A stretch of DNA of 64,000 nucleotides. It comes from Vibrio sp. Of7-15 (lineage in GTDB: Bacteria; Pseudomonadota; Gammaproteobacteria; Enterobacterales; Vibrionaceae). Below the pieces are notes generated by a model. The model saw only the letters and a program-made list of their open reading frames with translations, had not been told where the DNA came from and made no database searches. Positions 36,212-45,245 of this stretch are shown here, in pieces (position 1 is the stretch's first letter; every line of letters starts with the position of its first letter). The position numbers and the translations under genes were made by a program. The stretch covers positions 1-64,000 of the forward strand of contig NZ_JAKRGH010000023.1 in assembly GCF_022347565.1 (NCBI RefSeq), read 5' to 3'.

Positions 36212-37399
36212 ATGAAGCATTATGATGTGGTGATTGCGGGGGGAGCAATGGCAGGCGCAACGCTAGCACTTGCCTTAGATACCTTAAGTCAATCGAATTT
36301 AACCATTGCAGTGGTTGAAGCGGTAGAGCCCCAATTTGGTGAGCACCCGGGTTACGATGCTCGAAGCATTGCGCTGTCATACGGTACTACTCAATTATTA
36401 GAATCGGTGAAGCTATGGGATAAATTAGCGCCTCTAGCCACTAAGATCCAAGATATTCATGTGTCTGATCGTGGTCACTTTGGTGTGACGGACATTACTT
36501 CCTCTCAGCAAGGGTTACCGAGTTTAGGTTATGTGGTGGAACTGGCGGATGTTGGCCAAACTTACCACCATGAAATGCAGCAACGAGAGTCGATCTCGTT
36601 GTTGTGTCCTGCCAAAGTCAGTGAGGTCTCTCGAACTCAACCCCAGTGTCAGGTGACGTTATCCGATGGCGAGCAAGTGACGACCTCTTTGCTGGTGGCT
36701 GCGGATGGTGGCATATCTCATTGTTGTCAGGCGGTGAGCATTGATCATCAAGTGCATGATTTTGAGCAAGTGGCGATCATAGCTAATGTCACCACAGAGC
36801 AGGCGCATAATGGAAAAGCCTTTGAGCGTTTTACAGAGCATGGCCCTATTGCGTTATTGCCCATGTCTAAAGGACGTAGCTCATTGGTGTGGTGCTTAAA
36901 GCCGAGTGATGCAGAACGAGTCATGGCACTGGAAGAGGCTGAATTTCTTGATGAGCTTCAAAGTGCGTTTGGGTGGCGGCTTGGTAAACTGATAAAAACA
37001 GGTTTACGGGCGAGTTATCCTTTGTTACTTCGTGAAGCGACGCAGATGGTTTCCCATCGTGTTGCTGTGGTAGGAAATGCCGCACAAACATTGCATCCAA
37101 TTGCAGGACAAGGATTTAATTTAGGCTTACGAGATGTTATGGGGCTTGCGGAAGAAATTATGCTAGCACATCAGCAACAGCAAGATATTGGTGAATATAA
37201 CGTGCTTAGCCGTTATCAACAAAGACGTTCACCTGATCGACAAGCAACCGTGACCATGACTGCGGGTTTGGTCCATGTGTTTGCTAATCAAACGTGGCCT
37301 TTAGCTCTAACACGCAATTTGGCTTTGATGGCGATGGATAATTGCCAACCTTTAAAATCACCGTTGACGTTACGAGCGATGGGACTAGTAGAAAGATAA
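36212..37399 (+). CDS. ubiH: 2-octaprenyl-6-methoxyphenol hydroxylase
   Basis: UbiH is the FAD monooxygenase for a ring hydroxylation (C1) in ubiquinone synthesis. The 395-residue protein has the FAD-binding VVIAGGAMAGATLALAL and the ARSIAL segment. ADGG lies in the middle, and the C-terminal VGNAAQTLHPIAGQGFNLGL is typical of UbiH. It is followed after 2 bp by ubiI, with which it shares the fold. Confidence 0.96.
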   Translation: MKHYDVVIAGGAMAGATLALALDTLSQSNLTIAVVEAVEPQFGEHPGYDARSIALSYGTTQLLESVKLWDKLAPLATKIQDIHVSDRGHFGVTDITSSQQGLPSLGYVVELADVGQTYHHEMQQRESISLLCPAKVSEVSRTQPQCQVTLSDGEQVTTSLLVAADGGISHCCQAVSIDHQVHDFEQVAIIANVTTEQAHNGKAFERFTEHGPIALLPMSKGRSSLVWCLKPSDAERVMALEEAEFLDELQSAFGWRLGKLIKTGLRASYPLLLREATQMVSHRVAVVGNAAQTLHPIAGQGFNLGLRDVMGLAEEIMLAHQQQQDIGEYNVLSRYQQRRSPDRQATVTMTAGLVHVFANQTWPLALTRNLALMAMDNCQPLKSPLTLRAMGLVER

Positions 37400-37401
37400 T
37401 T

Positions 37402-38616
37402 ATGATGCAGAGTGTAGATATTGCCATCATCGGTGGTGGCATGGTTGGTTTAACATTGGCCGCTGCTTTGGCCGATACCGAATTACGAATTGCCGTGATT
37501 GAAGGTAAGTTACCGGAACCTGAACTTGCGCCATTACCAGACATTCGAGTGTCTGCTTTGAGTCGTGCCAGTGAGCGTATTTTACGTCGCGTTGGAGCAT
37601 GGCAAGGGATTGAACAACGTCGTAGTGCACCGTATCACTCTATGCGTGTATGGGAACAAGACAGCTTTGCCAGCATTGATTTTGATGCCGCGAAGCTAGC
37701 TCAAAGGGATCTAGGACATATTGTTGAAAACCGTGTGATTCAATTGGCCTTATTGGATCAAATACGTCAGCAAGAGAATGCCATTTTATTAGCGCCAGAG
37801 CGTTGCAGCAATGTGGTGTTTGGTGAGAGTGAAGCGTGGCTGTCGTTGGAATCTGGTAAGGCAATTACGGCTAAATTGGTTGTTGGGGCTGATGGAGCCA
37901 ACTCTTGGCTGCGAAATCACTTAGATATTCCTCTTACCCATCGTGATTATGGCCATAGTGCCCTAGTCGCTAACATTAGAACGGCGGATGAGCATAAGCA
38001 AACTGCTCGCCAGATTTTCCGCCCTGAAGGCCCTCTTGCTTTTCTGCCTTTATCAGAGCCTGATTTGTGCTCGATTGTATGGTCCATTGATCCTGTTAAA
38101 GCGGATGAGCTGGTGGCAATGCCAGAGGTGGAATTTAATAAAGCAGTGACAGCAGCCTTTGATAATCAGTTAGGGTTATGCAAAGTTGAAGGTGAAAGGC
38201 AAGCCTTCCCACTTAAAATGCGCTATGCCCAAGACTTTGTTCGAGAGCGTGTGGCTTTGGTTGGCGATGCAGCACATACCATACATCCACTTGCGGGGCA
38301 GGGAGTGAATTTAGGTTTACTTGATGCCGCCTCTTTGGCTCAAGAGGTAAAGCAATTATGGCTAGAAAATCAAGATATTGGCTTAAAGCGCAATCTACGT
38401 TCTTATGAGCGCTGGCGTAAAGCTGAGGCTGCTAAAATGATCGCCGCCATGCAAGGTTTTAAGGATCTTTTTGCAGGTCAAAATCCGGCCAAAAAACTGT
38501 TCCGCGATATCGGTATGACCATGGCAAATCACTTGCCAGGTGTGAAAGATGAATTTATGCGTAAAGCGCTTGGCTTAACAGGGCACCTTCCTGAGTTGGC
38601 TAAAGCGAAGAAGTAG
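37402..38616 (+). CDS. ubiI: 2-octaprenylphenol hydroxylase UbiI
   Basis: UbiI (formerly VisC) hydroxylates C5 of the ubiquinone ring. The 404-residue protein has the FAD motif IAIIGGGMVGLTLAAAL, VRVSALSRAS-type sequence (IRVSALSRAS), GADGANSW and VGDAAHTIHPLAGQGVNLGL. The start is the ATG at 37402 or the next ATG codon; the frame upstream overlaps ubiH. In E. coli visC is followed by gcvTHP, while here only gcvH follows. Confidence 0.95.
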   Translation: MMQSVDIAIIGGGMVGLTLAAALADTELRIAVIEGKLPEPELAPLPDIRVSALSRASERILRRVGAWQGIEQRRSAPYHSMRVWEQDSFASIDFDAAKLAQRDLGHIVENRVIQLALLDQIRQQENAILLAPERCSNVVFGESEAWLSLESGKAITAKLVVGADGANSWLRNHLDIPLTHRDYGHSALVANIRTADEHKQTARQIFRPEGPLAFLPLSEPDLCSIVWSIDPVKADELVAMPEVEFNKAVTAAFDNQLGLCKVEGERQAFPLKMRYAQDFVRERVALVGDAAHTIHPLAGQGVNLGLLDAASLAQEVKQLWLENQDIGLKRNLRSYERWRKAEAAKMIAAMQGFKDLFAGQNPAKKLFRDIGMTMANHLPGVKDEFMRKALGLTGHLPELAKAKK

Positions 38617-38623
38617 CTTCCCC

Positions 38624-38650
38624 AGAGCAGGGTTTTATTACGCTGCTCTT
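38624..38650 (+). terminator. Terminator after ubiI
   Basis: Arms AGAGCAG and CTGCTCT with a loop of about 13 bases are followed by a T/C-rich tract, starting 8 bp after the ubiI stop. It separates ubiHI from gcvH. Confidence 0.65.
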
Positions 38651-38853
38651 TCCTTCCTTTTATTATTTTCTCTTCTTTTTCTTTGCTGCTTTTATAGTCT
38701 GCACTAAGCTTGATTTAGTTAAAATTATTGGATAAATAACGCTTATTTTCTTGGCGAATTTGTTCTGATGTTTTACGTTGAAAATGACGGCAGCAGTCAT
38801 ATTACTGCGCCAGTGCAATTTAATGTGGTGAGTCTAGGAATAAGGAAAGTTGA

Positions 38854-39246
38854 ATGAGTCAGGTCCCTTCTGAATTACAATATACCAACTCCCATGAATG
38901 GGTTCGCCCTGAGGGAGATGGAGTCTACGTAGTCGGTATTTCCGATCATGCTCAATCTTTATTAGGCGATATGGTGTTCATTGATGTCCCTGAAGCAGGG
39001 ATGAGTATTAACGCTGGTGATGACTGTGCGGTCGCTGAGTCGGTAAAAGCGGCCTCTGATATTTATAGCCCATTAACAGGAGAAATCATTGAGGTGAATG
39101 AAGATCTTGAAGGGGCACCAGAGCTCGTTAACAGTGATCCTTACGGGGATGGCTGGTTATTTAAAGTAAAAGCTGAAGATGAAGATGAAGTTAACGATCT
39201 GCTCAGTGCTGAAGCGTATGAAGAATTGATCGAAGATGAAGAGTAA
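38854..39246 (+). CDS. gcvH: Glycine cleavage system H protein
   Basis: GcvH carries the aminomethyl group on a lipoyl arm between GcvP, GcvT and Lpd. The 130-residue protein has the lipoylation motif [14 protein letters not shown] with Lys65. Other typical parts are [29 protein letters not shown] and the acidic C-terminal tail. SD AAGGAAA is upstream. gcvT and gcvP are not next to it, so it either works with a cleavage complex encoded elsewhere or serves as a lipoyl acceptor. No glycine riboswitch is visible in its 237-bp leader. Confidence 0.95.
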   Translation: MSQVPSELQYTNSHEWVRPEGDGVYVVGISDHAQSLLGDMVFIDVPEAGMSINAGDDCAVAESVKAASDIYSPLTGEIIEVNEDLEGAPELVNSDPYGDGWLFKVKAEDEDEVNDLLSAEAYEELIEDEE

Positions 39247-39276
39247 ATGTGTCTCTTTCTTTCCTAATTAAAAAAG

Positions 39277-39303
39277 AATCAGCCCTTATCACAAGGGCTG
39301 ATT
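39277..39303. terminator. Bidirectional terminator between gcvH and a hypothetical gene
   Basis: The 11-base arms AATCAGCCCTT and AAGGGCTGATT enclose a five-base loop. On the minus strand a run of six T follows closely. It closes both converging transcripts. Confidence 0.82.
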
Positions 39304-39308
39304 TAGTC

Positions 39309-39512
39309 TTAGTAAGCGTGTTTTAATTTTCTTATTTCTTGGTTTACTTCTTTCACGGTTACAAAATGTTTTTTTTGTGCTTGCTCTGGAATAATCAATT
39401 TCCCGTGATCAAATTCGTAACTTCCCCTGCCATTGATGTAAATTCTTCCTTTGAATAATCGGCTAATGTGCTTGGCAATCATGCTCGGCGCATAGCTTTT
39501 AAATAGGCGCAT
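39309..39512 (-). CDS. Small basic conserved hypothetical protein
   Basis: I do not recognise this 67-residue Lys/Arg-rich protein. It has no signal peptide or membrane helix. The middle, RLFKGRIYINGRGSYEFDHG, looks like a short beta-hairpin with an RNA- or DNA-binding flavour, and the C terminus is helical and basic (EVNQEIRKLKHAY). I start at the ATG at 39512 because AGAGAGAAG lies upstream; a longer frame reaches 39563. It ends at the terminator shared with gcvH. It resembles small proteins I associate with Vibrionaceae, but I cannot name a family. Confidence 0.6.
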   Translation of the reverse strand: MRLFKSYAPSMIAKHISRLFKGRIYINGRGSYEFDHGKLIIPEQAQKKHFVTVKEVNQEIRKLKHAY

Positions 39513-39742
39513 TACAGACTTCTCTCTACGATTGAATAAAATCGCAGAGATTATAAATGACAATCTATGACATTAATGTGACGAGGGCAGAATTAAATTC
39601 ATGATTAGCATTGATTGATAGTTGTGTTATTTGCATTTAATTCTCAGCTCAGAATTAAATGCTGAATTTTGTAATTTGCGAGCCATTTGGTCACTAATTA
39701 TAGATTATTATCTGGTTGTACCATTGATGAATAAAAAATTAC

Positions 39743-40678
39743 TCACCGAGTACGAAGCCAGTTTACACGATCAGTGATGGTATGAGTAATGAGATCAATG
39801 AGCCACAATAAGGTGGGGTGCTGATTATCTCGCTGTCGCCATAACAAATTGATGTTGAAGTCAGGGATATCAATCGGGGCTCTTGTTTGAGTTAAGTTGT
39901 CATTGAACGTATCGAGTTTAGCCATTAGTTCAGACACGACACAGAGCAAGTTTCGATTATTTAATAGCTGGCGGACAGTCAGAAAATGGCGAGATCCAAC
40001 GGCAACCTGTCGGCTTAAATTCTGCTGATGTAAGTAACTATCCACATTGCTTTGTAGCTGACCCGAAGGGGTGACGAGTGCATGGGGGACTTTCAGGTAT
40101 TCTGCCAGAGTAATGGTATCACCTAAATGTGTTGCTGATTTATCGTATAAACAAACGTGTTTTTCTGTATATAAAAATCGTTTTTTAATAGACGGATCGT
40201 TGGGCTCCATGGCGCCAATAATTAGGTTTACTTGGCCATTGTCGAAACTGTGGTTGAAGTTTTGTTTATCGATGTTGTGAAAGCTAAGACTCGCTTTAGG
40301 GGCGATTTTATGCAGAGCGTCATAGAGTGCAGGAGCAAAAATGAGTTCTGCATAATCGGTTAAGCCGATATTGAATTGTTCTGTGCAGGTAGCCGGATCA
40401 AAGGGAGCGGGCTGTAAGATGTCTTTTTCAATGGTATTGAGCAGATTTTTGATGATAGGGTCTAGCTCTATTGCTCGCTTCGAAGGGCACATCTCATGGC
40501 CTTTACGTTCAAAGAGAGGATCCCCCATTAACTTTCTTAACCTCGCTAGGTTATGGCTCATGGCTGATTGCCCTAATGACAATCGTTCTGCGGCTTTAGT
40601 GACACTTCGGGCATCCATGAGCGCAGAAAAGGTAACCAATAAATTAAGGTCGATACCTCGCCAGTTAATGTTTTTCAT
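39743..40678 (-). CDS. LysR-family transcriptional regulator (orphan)
   Basis: This 311-residue LysR regulator has the winged helix-turn-helix at about residues 8-65 (LLVTFSALMDARSVTKAAERL, here LLVTFSALMDARS and KAAERLSLGQSAMSHNLARLR). The RKLMGDPLFER segment follows, then the effector-binding domain. The DPLFERKG pattern is like the NodD/LeuO branch. Neither neighbour is divergent, so its target is unknown. The 230-bp gap downstream and the 309-bp gap upstream (40679-40987) are AT-rich; apart from the hairpin at 40736-40759 I see nothing assignable there. Confidence 0.88.
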   Translation of the reverse strand: MKNINWRGIDLNLLVTFSALMDARSVTKAAERLSLGQSAMSHNLARLRKLMGDPLFERKGHEMCPSKRAIELDPIIKNLLNTIEKDILQPAPFDPATCTEQFNIGLTDYAELIFAPALYDALHKIAPKASLSFHNIDKQNFNHSFDNGQVNLIIGAMEPNDPSIKKRFLYTEKHVCLYDKSATHLGDTITLAEYLKVPHALVTPSGQLQSNVDSYLHQQNLSRQVAVGSRHFLTVRQLLNNRNLLCVVSELMAKLDTFNDNLTQTRAPIDIPDFNINLLWRQRDNQHPTLLWLIDLITHTITDRVNWLRTR

Positions 40679-40735
40679 CTGTTTGCTACGTAAATAGAGT
40701 TTGGTAGGCAGTATATGAAAAGCGGAAAAGTAAGT

Positions 40736-40759
40736 AAAAAAATGCCCGAACGAGCGGGC
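40736..40759 (-). terminator. Terminator, minus strand, in the gap before the LysR gene
   Basis: On the minus strand GCCCG and CGGGC arms with a six-base loop are followed by A and seven T. It lies about 230 bp beyond the YbaK-family stop and would end the ygfZ-ybaK transcript, leaving the LysR gene its own promoter in the remaining 57 bp. Confidence 0.7.
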
Positions 40760-40987
40760 GAATAGTCACAGATGCATTACATGAGAAAATTGTTCGGAGT
40801 TAAACAATTTCGATGATCTAAATTGGTGATAAACAACTTAGATGTAAATAAGTTATATCAAAAAATAAATATTTGCTATTTATTCATCTTTTTTGATTAA
40901 TAATTCACATATTAACTGTGCTATTTGAGACTGTGCTCTACATAACGATGTAATATGATGTAAGTACGGTCAGTGAATATTGGTCGG

Positions 40988-41458
40988 TTAACGGCAAATG
41001 GCATAAAAGCTTGGCTGACATAGTTGAATAAGATCGGCAAAGCGAAGCTCTAGGCCTGCCATGTTACTACCACTGCTTATGTTGACCCATTCCTGTTGTT
41101 GCAATTGTGGATCCATGATGATGGGGATCGGGGCTTTCAAAGCGATTGGTGCTACTGTGCCTAATGCAAAACCCGTGACTTCTTGTACGCTTTCGGCATC
41201 GACACAGGTCATTCGCCGACATTGTAAAAATGCCCGTACTTTTTTAGGGTCAACTTGTTGATCGCCAGGCACACAGGCCAAAGCGTATAAGCCGCCCATG
41301 TCTCTTAGTAATATAGATTTGACCATTTGGCCGGGTAAAACACCCCGTTGTTTTGCGGCATCTTCGATGGTTTTTGCGGGTGTTTGGTGGCAAAGCAGGC
41401 GGTAGTCCACCTGCCTGCTACGCAAAAACTCAATAATCGACGTTGAAAAATTATTCAT
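40988..41458 (-). CDS. YbaK/EbsC-type aminoacyl-tRNA deacylase-like protein
   Basis: This 156-residue protein of the YbaK/tRNA-synthetase-associated domain family has family features in AKTIEDAAKQRGVLPGQMVKS (as AKTIEDAAKQRG and MVKSILLRD) and LACVPGDQQVDPKKVRAFL. FALGTVAPIALKAPIPIIMD and ISSGSNMAGLEL follow. It may remove mischarged amino acids from tRNA. Its N-terminal end overlaps the ygfZ stop by 8 bp, so it is translated with ygfZ. The sub-family (YbaK, ProX, PrdX) is not clear from sequence alone. Confidence 0.82.
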   Translation of the reverse strand: MNNFSTSIIEFLRSRQVDYRLLCHQTPAKTIEDAAKQRGVLPGQMVKSILLRDMGGLYALACVPGDQQVDPKKVRAFLQCRRMTCVDAESVQEVTGFALGTVAPIALKAPIPIIMDPQLQQQEWVNISSGSNMAGLELRFADLIQLCQPSFYAICR

Positions 41459-42428
41459 TATCGTCTAGCGAGTATGGTAGTGGCTGTTTTTGCCACAGTA
41501 GTGCCTCGTGATTAGCTAAACGAAGTTGTGTATCGTCATCTAAATCATTGGGCAGCACGACTAAACCAATGGCGGTGTTATCACTAAATTGGTAACCAGC
41601 AATGAAGGTTCCGCCCTTACGCCAGTTTTCACCTACACTGCGCTCTAGAGCATCGCCAGCTTTAGGTGCTTGTTCTGATTGACCAGAAACAATGTACATC
41701 GCACGTTTATTTATGCCTCGGTACTTTGCTCTTGCGACAGTCTCTTGACCAGTGTAGCAGCCTTTGGTGAAACTAATTCCACCTACTGCTTGTACGTTGA
41801 TAGCCTGAGGGATGAATTCATTAATGGTTGCAGATTCAATACGTGGCAGTGCGGCACGAATATCGTAAAGATCCCACAGGGTGTCTGTGCTGAAAATGGC
41901 GTCACTTTCATTGGCAGTGATCAGCTCTTCGGCTTTGGCTGAGTTTAAAGCCAGTAACCATTGCTCGTCTGCAACTTTTACAGCGGTACCACCAGAGATC
42001 GTGCGAACATTACCAGATTCATTGCTTAAGTTATTAATGAACTGCTCTGCATCTGAACCGGTCACGCCCAGCAAGATATCGTCAGCAAGGGTGAAGTCAA
42101 CTTTAGAGAATACCGAGTACTTTTTGATTTCCGCCAGTTTAGTGTCAACGGCTTCACGTCGCTGAAAAAGTGCGTATCCATCGTTGTGATGGAATAGGCG
42201 AAAAGCAGACCATACCTTTCCTTTGGCATCACAGTGAGCACCCATGGTGGAATCTGTGTTGTTCAATGACACCACATCACAGGTTACTTGGCCATGCAGG
42301 TAAGATTTCTTATCATCGCCAATGACTGAGATAAGCGACCAATTGGTCAGATGGCTGATTGCCAGTGATGGCAGAGCTTCTTGGCTAGTTAGTGCCAAAG
42401 GAGAGAATTGATTTGTCCACGCAGTCAT
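41451..42428 (-). CDS. ygfZ: Folate-binding iron-sulphur cluster maturation protein YgfZ
   Basis: YgfZ is a tetrahydrofolate-dependent protein needed for normal activity of some iron-sulphur enzymes and for a tRNA thiolation step. The 325-residue aminomethyltransferase-like protein has the signature KGCYTGQETVARAKYRG with the essential Cys. The N-terminal SLISVIGDDKKSYLHGQVTCD (here ISVIGDDKKSYLHGQVTCDV) is typical. It is divergent from sdhE, the same pairing as in E. coli. Confidence 0.95.
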   Translation of the reverse strand: MTAWTNQFSPLALTSQEALPSLAISHLTNWSLISVIGDDKKSYLHGQVTCDVVSLNNTDSTMGAHCDAKGKVWSAFRLFHHNDGYALFQRREAVDTKLAEIKKYSVFSKVDFTLADDILLGVTGSDAEQFINNLSNESGNVRTISGGTAVKVADEQWLLALNSAKAEELITANESDAIFSTDTLWDLYDIRAALPRIESATINEFIPQAINVQAVGGISFTKGCYTGQETVARAKYRGINKRAMYIVSGQSEQAPKAGDALERSVGENWRKGGTFIAGYQFSDNTAIGLVVLPNDLDDDTQLRLANHEALLWQKQPLPYSLDDNE

Positions 42429-42610
42429 TAAGAGTGCCTATAAATGAAAAGATTGATAGGGCTATGTTAAATCGACTGGCCACGTTTGTCAGCACTCCAA
42501 GGTTGGGCAGTGCTTAATGTCGCATCTTTAGCCATCAAGCGTTTAACTTAATAGGCCAAATAAATAGGGGCTGGTAAACTGAAAGCAGAATAAAGAAACC
42601 TGAGGTTATT

Positions 42611-42871
42611 ATGTATAGCGCAGAAGAAAAAGCACGAATTAAGTGGGCTTGCCGCCGTGGGATGTTAGAGCTAGATGTGGTTGTTATGCCTTTCTACGAA
42701 GAATGTTTTGATGATTTGACCGAAAAAGAACAACAAGATTTTGCTTCTTTACTTGAGTGTGATGATCCAGATTTGTTTACTTGGATCATGGGGCATGGTC
42801 GCAGTGAAAATTTAACCCATGCCGCCATGGTGGATAAAATTGTTGCGCATAATCTTAGCAAGTTGCGTTGA
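42611..42871 (+). CDS. sdhE: FAD assembly factor SdhE
   Basis: SdhE helps attach FAD covalently to succinate dehydrogenase and fumarate reductase. The 86-residue protein has the family motif RRGMLELD (R16-G-M-L-E20), with KWACRRGMLEL at the start. F-T-W-I-M-G lies in the second half. Divergent from ygfZ. The SD (TGAGG) is 9 bp upstream of the ATG. Confidence 0.96.
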   Translation: MYSAEEKARIKWACRRGMLELDVVVMPFYEECFDDLTEKEQQDFASLLECDDPDLFTWIMGHGRSENLTHAAMVDKIVAHNLSKLR

Positions 42872-43244
42872 TATTAATGTAACTCCTTCCAAATTAGCTC
42901 ATAGCGTGACGACAGTTGTTTTCTGTTTCACGCTATGGGTCTTATTTTTTGTTTCTTTCCTTCCATTTCTACTTAGTTTCATTCTCTCGGTTCCATTATT
43001 TTTAGAATATCGTGCAATGTGTCGGCAGCTCAAGAGACAGTGCGGTTTATTAAGCGTGACTAAAGAGAGAAAAATACATTGGCAGCACGTTATTTATTTG
43101 CATTGTTCTTGTGTGCTGTTTTCCCGCTGGGTTATTGTATTAATTAGCCGAGGCAGTAGAGCTCGTAAGATTATTCTTGTCTGGAAGGACAGTTGCAGTG
43201 ATGAGCAATACCGAAATCTTGCCCGATTAATTCATCAATGGTAA
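42819..43244 (+). CDS. ygfX: YgfX-like inner membrane protein
   Basis: This is a membrane protein of the YgfX family, co-transcribed with sdhE in E. coli, where the pair has also been called a toxin-antitoxin system (CptAB), a claim that is disputed. Two hydrophobic segments lie near nt 42920-43010. The soluble C-terminal half has WVIVLISRGSRARKIILVWKDS and ends QYRNLARLIHQW, similar to other YgfX. The start is uncertain. The only in-frame ATG (42819) lies inside sdhE; a TTG at 42843 has an SD-like GGTGGA; the family start would fall near 42864-42906, where only ATT or GTG occurs. I give the ATG as an outer limit. Confidence 0.7.
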   Translation: MPPWWIKLLRIILASCVDINVTPSKLAHSVTTVVFCFTLWVLFFVSFLPFLLSFILSVPLFLEYRAMCRQLKRQCGLLSVTKERKIHWQHVIYLHCSCVLFSRWVIVLISRGSRARKIILVWKDSCSDEQYRNLARLIHQW

Positions 43245-43362
43245 CTCCTTAATTTTTATATACTCTGTGACAAACATTCATTCATAACATCCATGTTAAT
43301 CTAAACTATAGTTTTATTATTAATCTATTTTTTAGTTGTAACTACGGTAGTGATGTGTAGAG

Positions 43363-45189
43363 ATGAAGATTAAATACAGACTTTTATTATTGTCCGCCTT
43401 AGCCATTGTTGCGTTATTAGCGGTGGCGGGGTTGAGTTGGAAATCCCAAGATAAGCTGGTGAACCTAAGTAAAAATGCCACTTTAGTAAATGAGCTTGAG
43501 GTTATTCTATTAAACTTGCGTCGTAACGAAAAAGATTTCTTATCCCGCCTAGACCCTAAATATCAAGCCACTTTTGGTAAAAATACTCAACGATTCCATC
43601 AAACCACTCAGCAGTTGCGAGAGAATTTAGCTGCCACTGGGGTTAATTTGCCCCAAGTGGATGGTGTTATTCAGGCGCTGGATAATTATTCTGCGGGATT
43701 TAATCAGTTAATTGATGGTTATAAGGTGCTGGGGGTTAAAGGTATTCCCGGTTTATACAAACAAACACAATCTGTAGAGAAAGAGCTATTAAATCAGTTA
43801 TCGGGTGAAGTGTTTTATCAAACAGAAGCGTTGATGCAAACGGCTGAGCTGATTTTCGCGACGAATAATACCGAGTTATTAGGGCTTTATCGTGAACTTT
43901 CAATGAACCTTGCTGAGCGTCTGAGTCGTGAACAACAAGTTCTTTTATCTGACTTTGAAAGGTTATTTGAAAAAGTGTTGGCCCAAAAAAAGGTGGTGGG
44001 ACTTGATCATAAATCGGGCTTACGCGGCTTGATCCGTAAGGGCTCCCATGAAATTGAGGCACAATTCAAAGTCATGAGAAGCACACTCCAAGATGAATTA
44101 GTGGTACAAAAAAAGGCAACGTGGACAACCACGGTGATCAGCCTTGCACTGGTTGTGATCTTGCTGATTACGGCGAGTTTGTATATCAGCCGTATTATTC
44201 AACGTCGTATTAGTGTCATTTCTCAATTGATGTCGAGTATTGCGACCAGCCATGATTTAACGCTAACGGCGGACGAATCTGGTAATGATGAATTGGCTGA
44301 CATGGCCATGAATTTTAATCAGCTATTGGCGAGTTTACGGCTCTTAATTGGGGATGTGAATCAGGCGATTAATCAATTAGGGATCGCTTCGAATACGTTG
44401 CAAGCACGCAGTCATGATGCTGAAGAAGCGTTAGGACAGCAGCAAACTGAAACCGATATGGTGGCGACGGCCATTAATCAAATGGGGGTCACTATTGGAG
44501 GTATTTCCAAAAATACGGAGAGTGCCGCTGATAAAGCCAATCAAAGTCACTTAAAAGCGGTCAAAGGTAGCGAAGAGGTGCAGCGGACGTGTGACACCAT
44601 TGGTTCTTTATCTCATGAACTGGAGCAAGCAACAGAAGAAGTGACTAACCTTGCGGCTTTATCTGACTCTATTGGGTCTGTATTAAGTGTGATTCGAGAT
44701 ATTTCAGAGCAGACAAACTTATTGGCATTAAATGCAGCGATTGAGGCGGCACGAGCGGGTGAGCAAGGACGAGGTTTTGCCGTGGTGGCCGACGAAGTAC
44801 GAGCGTTAGCGATGCGGACGCGTCAATCGACGGAAGAGATTTCATCCATTATTGGTTCATTACAAGGACAAACAGGCCAAGTGGTGGAGCACATTGCGGT
44901 GTGTAGGGAGAAAGGCGAGCACAGTGTTGAACAAGCCACAGCAGCGCAGCAAAGACTGCAAGATATTATTGTGGAAATGCAATTGATCATGGATACCAGT
45001 ACCCAAATCGCGGCTGCGGTAGAAGAACAAAGTTTGGTGTCGGAAGATGTGAGTAAAAATGTAACTTCAATTCGTGATATCACAGAGCATAACAGTAAAG
45101 TGGCGTCGGAGAACTCGTTGGCGGCGCGAGGGGTCGCGGAACAGTCTGCCGTGTTAGAAAAAGCCATTGTGAGATTTAAAGCGGAGTAA
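43363..45189 (+). CDS. Methyl-accepting chemotaxis protein with helical (HBM-like) sensor domain
   Basis: This 608-residue chemoreceptor has transmembrane helix 1 at about residues 5-26. A long all-helical periplasmic domain extends to about 253; it resembles the HBM type ([19 protein letters not shown]). Helix 2 lies at about 254-276, followed by HAMP and the signalling domain with the hairpin tip [24 protein letters not shown]. No CheR-binding pentapeptide lies at the C terminus (ends RFKAE). HBM receptors include McpS, which senses TCA-cycle intermediates; the ligand here is unknown. Not part of an operon; a terminator follows. Confidence 0.93.
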   Translation: MKIKYRLLLLSALAIVALLAVAGLSWKSQDKLVNLSKNATLVNELEVILLNLRRNEKDFLSRLDPKYQATFGKNTQRFHQTTQQLRENLAATGVNLPQVDGVIQALDNYSAGFNQLIDGYKVLGVKGIPGLYKQTQSVEKELLNQLSGEVFYQTEALMQTAELIFATNNTELLGLYRELSMNLAERLSREQQVLLSDFERLFEKVLAQKKVVGLDHKSGLRGLIRKGSHEIEAQFKVMRSTLQDELVVQKKATWTTTVISLALVVILLITASLYISRIIQRRISVISQLMSSIATSHDLTLTADESGNDELADMAMNFNQLLASLRLLIGDVNQAINQLGIASNTLQARSHDAEEALGQQQTETDMVATAINQMGVTIGGISKNTESAADKANQSHLKAVKGSEEVQRTCDTIGSLSHELEQATEEVTNLAALSDSIGSVLSVIRDISEQTNLLALNAAIEAARAGEQGRGFAVVADEVRALAMRTRQSTEEISSIIGSLQGQTGQVVEHIAVCREKGEHSVEQATAAQQRLQDIIVEMQLIMDTSTQIAAAVEEQSLVSEDVSKNVTSIRDITEHNSKVASENSLAARGVAEQSAVLEKAIVRFKAE

Positions 45190-45197
45190 ATAAAAAG

Positions 45198-45225
45198 AAA
45201 GGAAGGTATCGAACCTTCCTTTTTT
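45198..45225. terminator. Terminator between the chemoreceptor gene and nadB
   Basis: Nine-base arms AAGGAAGGT and ACCTTCCTT with a five-base loop are followed by T. It ends the converging transcripts. Confidence 0.82.
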
Positions 45226-45245
45226 ATGTTGTTGGCGGCTGTGTT

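Noticed and set aside
38617..38853. Glycine riboswitch before gcvH
   Set aside because: I looked for the paired glycine aptamer signature; the leader shows only a small GCAGT/ACTGC dyad and no aptamer-like core.
40679..40987. Small RNA or short gene in the 309-bp gap beside the LysR gene
   Set aside because: The hairpin there is best explained as a terminator for the minus-strand ygfZ-ybaK transcript; no promoter or frame stands out.
42611..43244. sdhE-ygfX as a toxin-antitoxin pair
   Set aside because: SdhE has a well-supported role in flavinylation and the CptAB interpretation is disputed; sequence alone does not support it.
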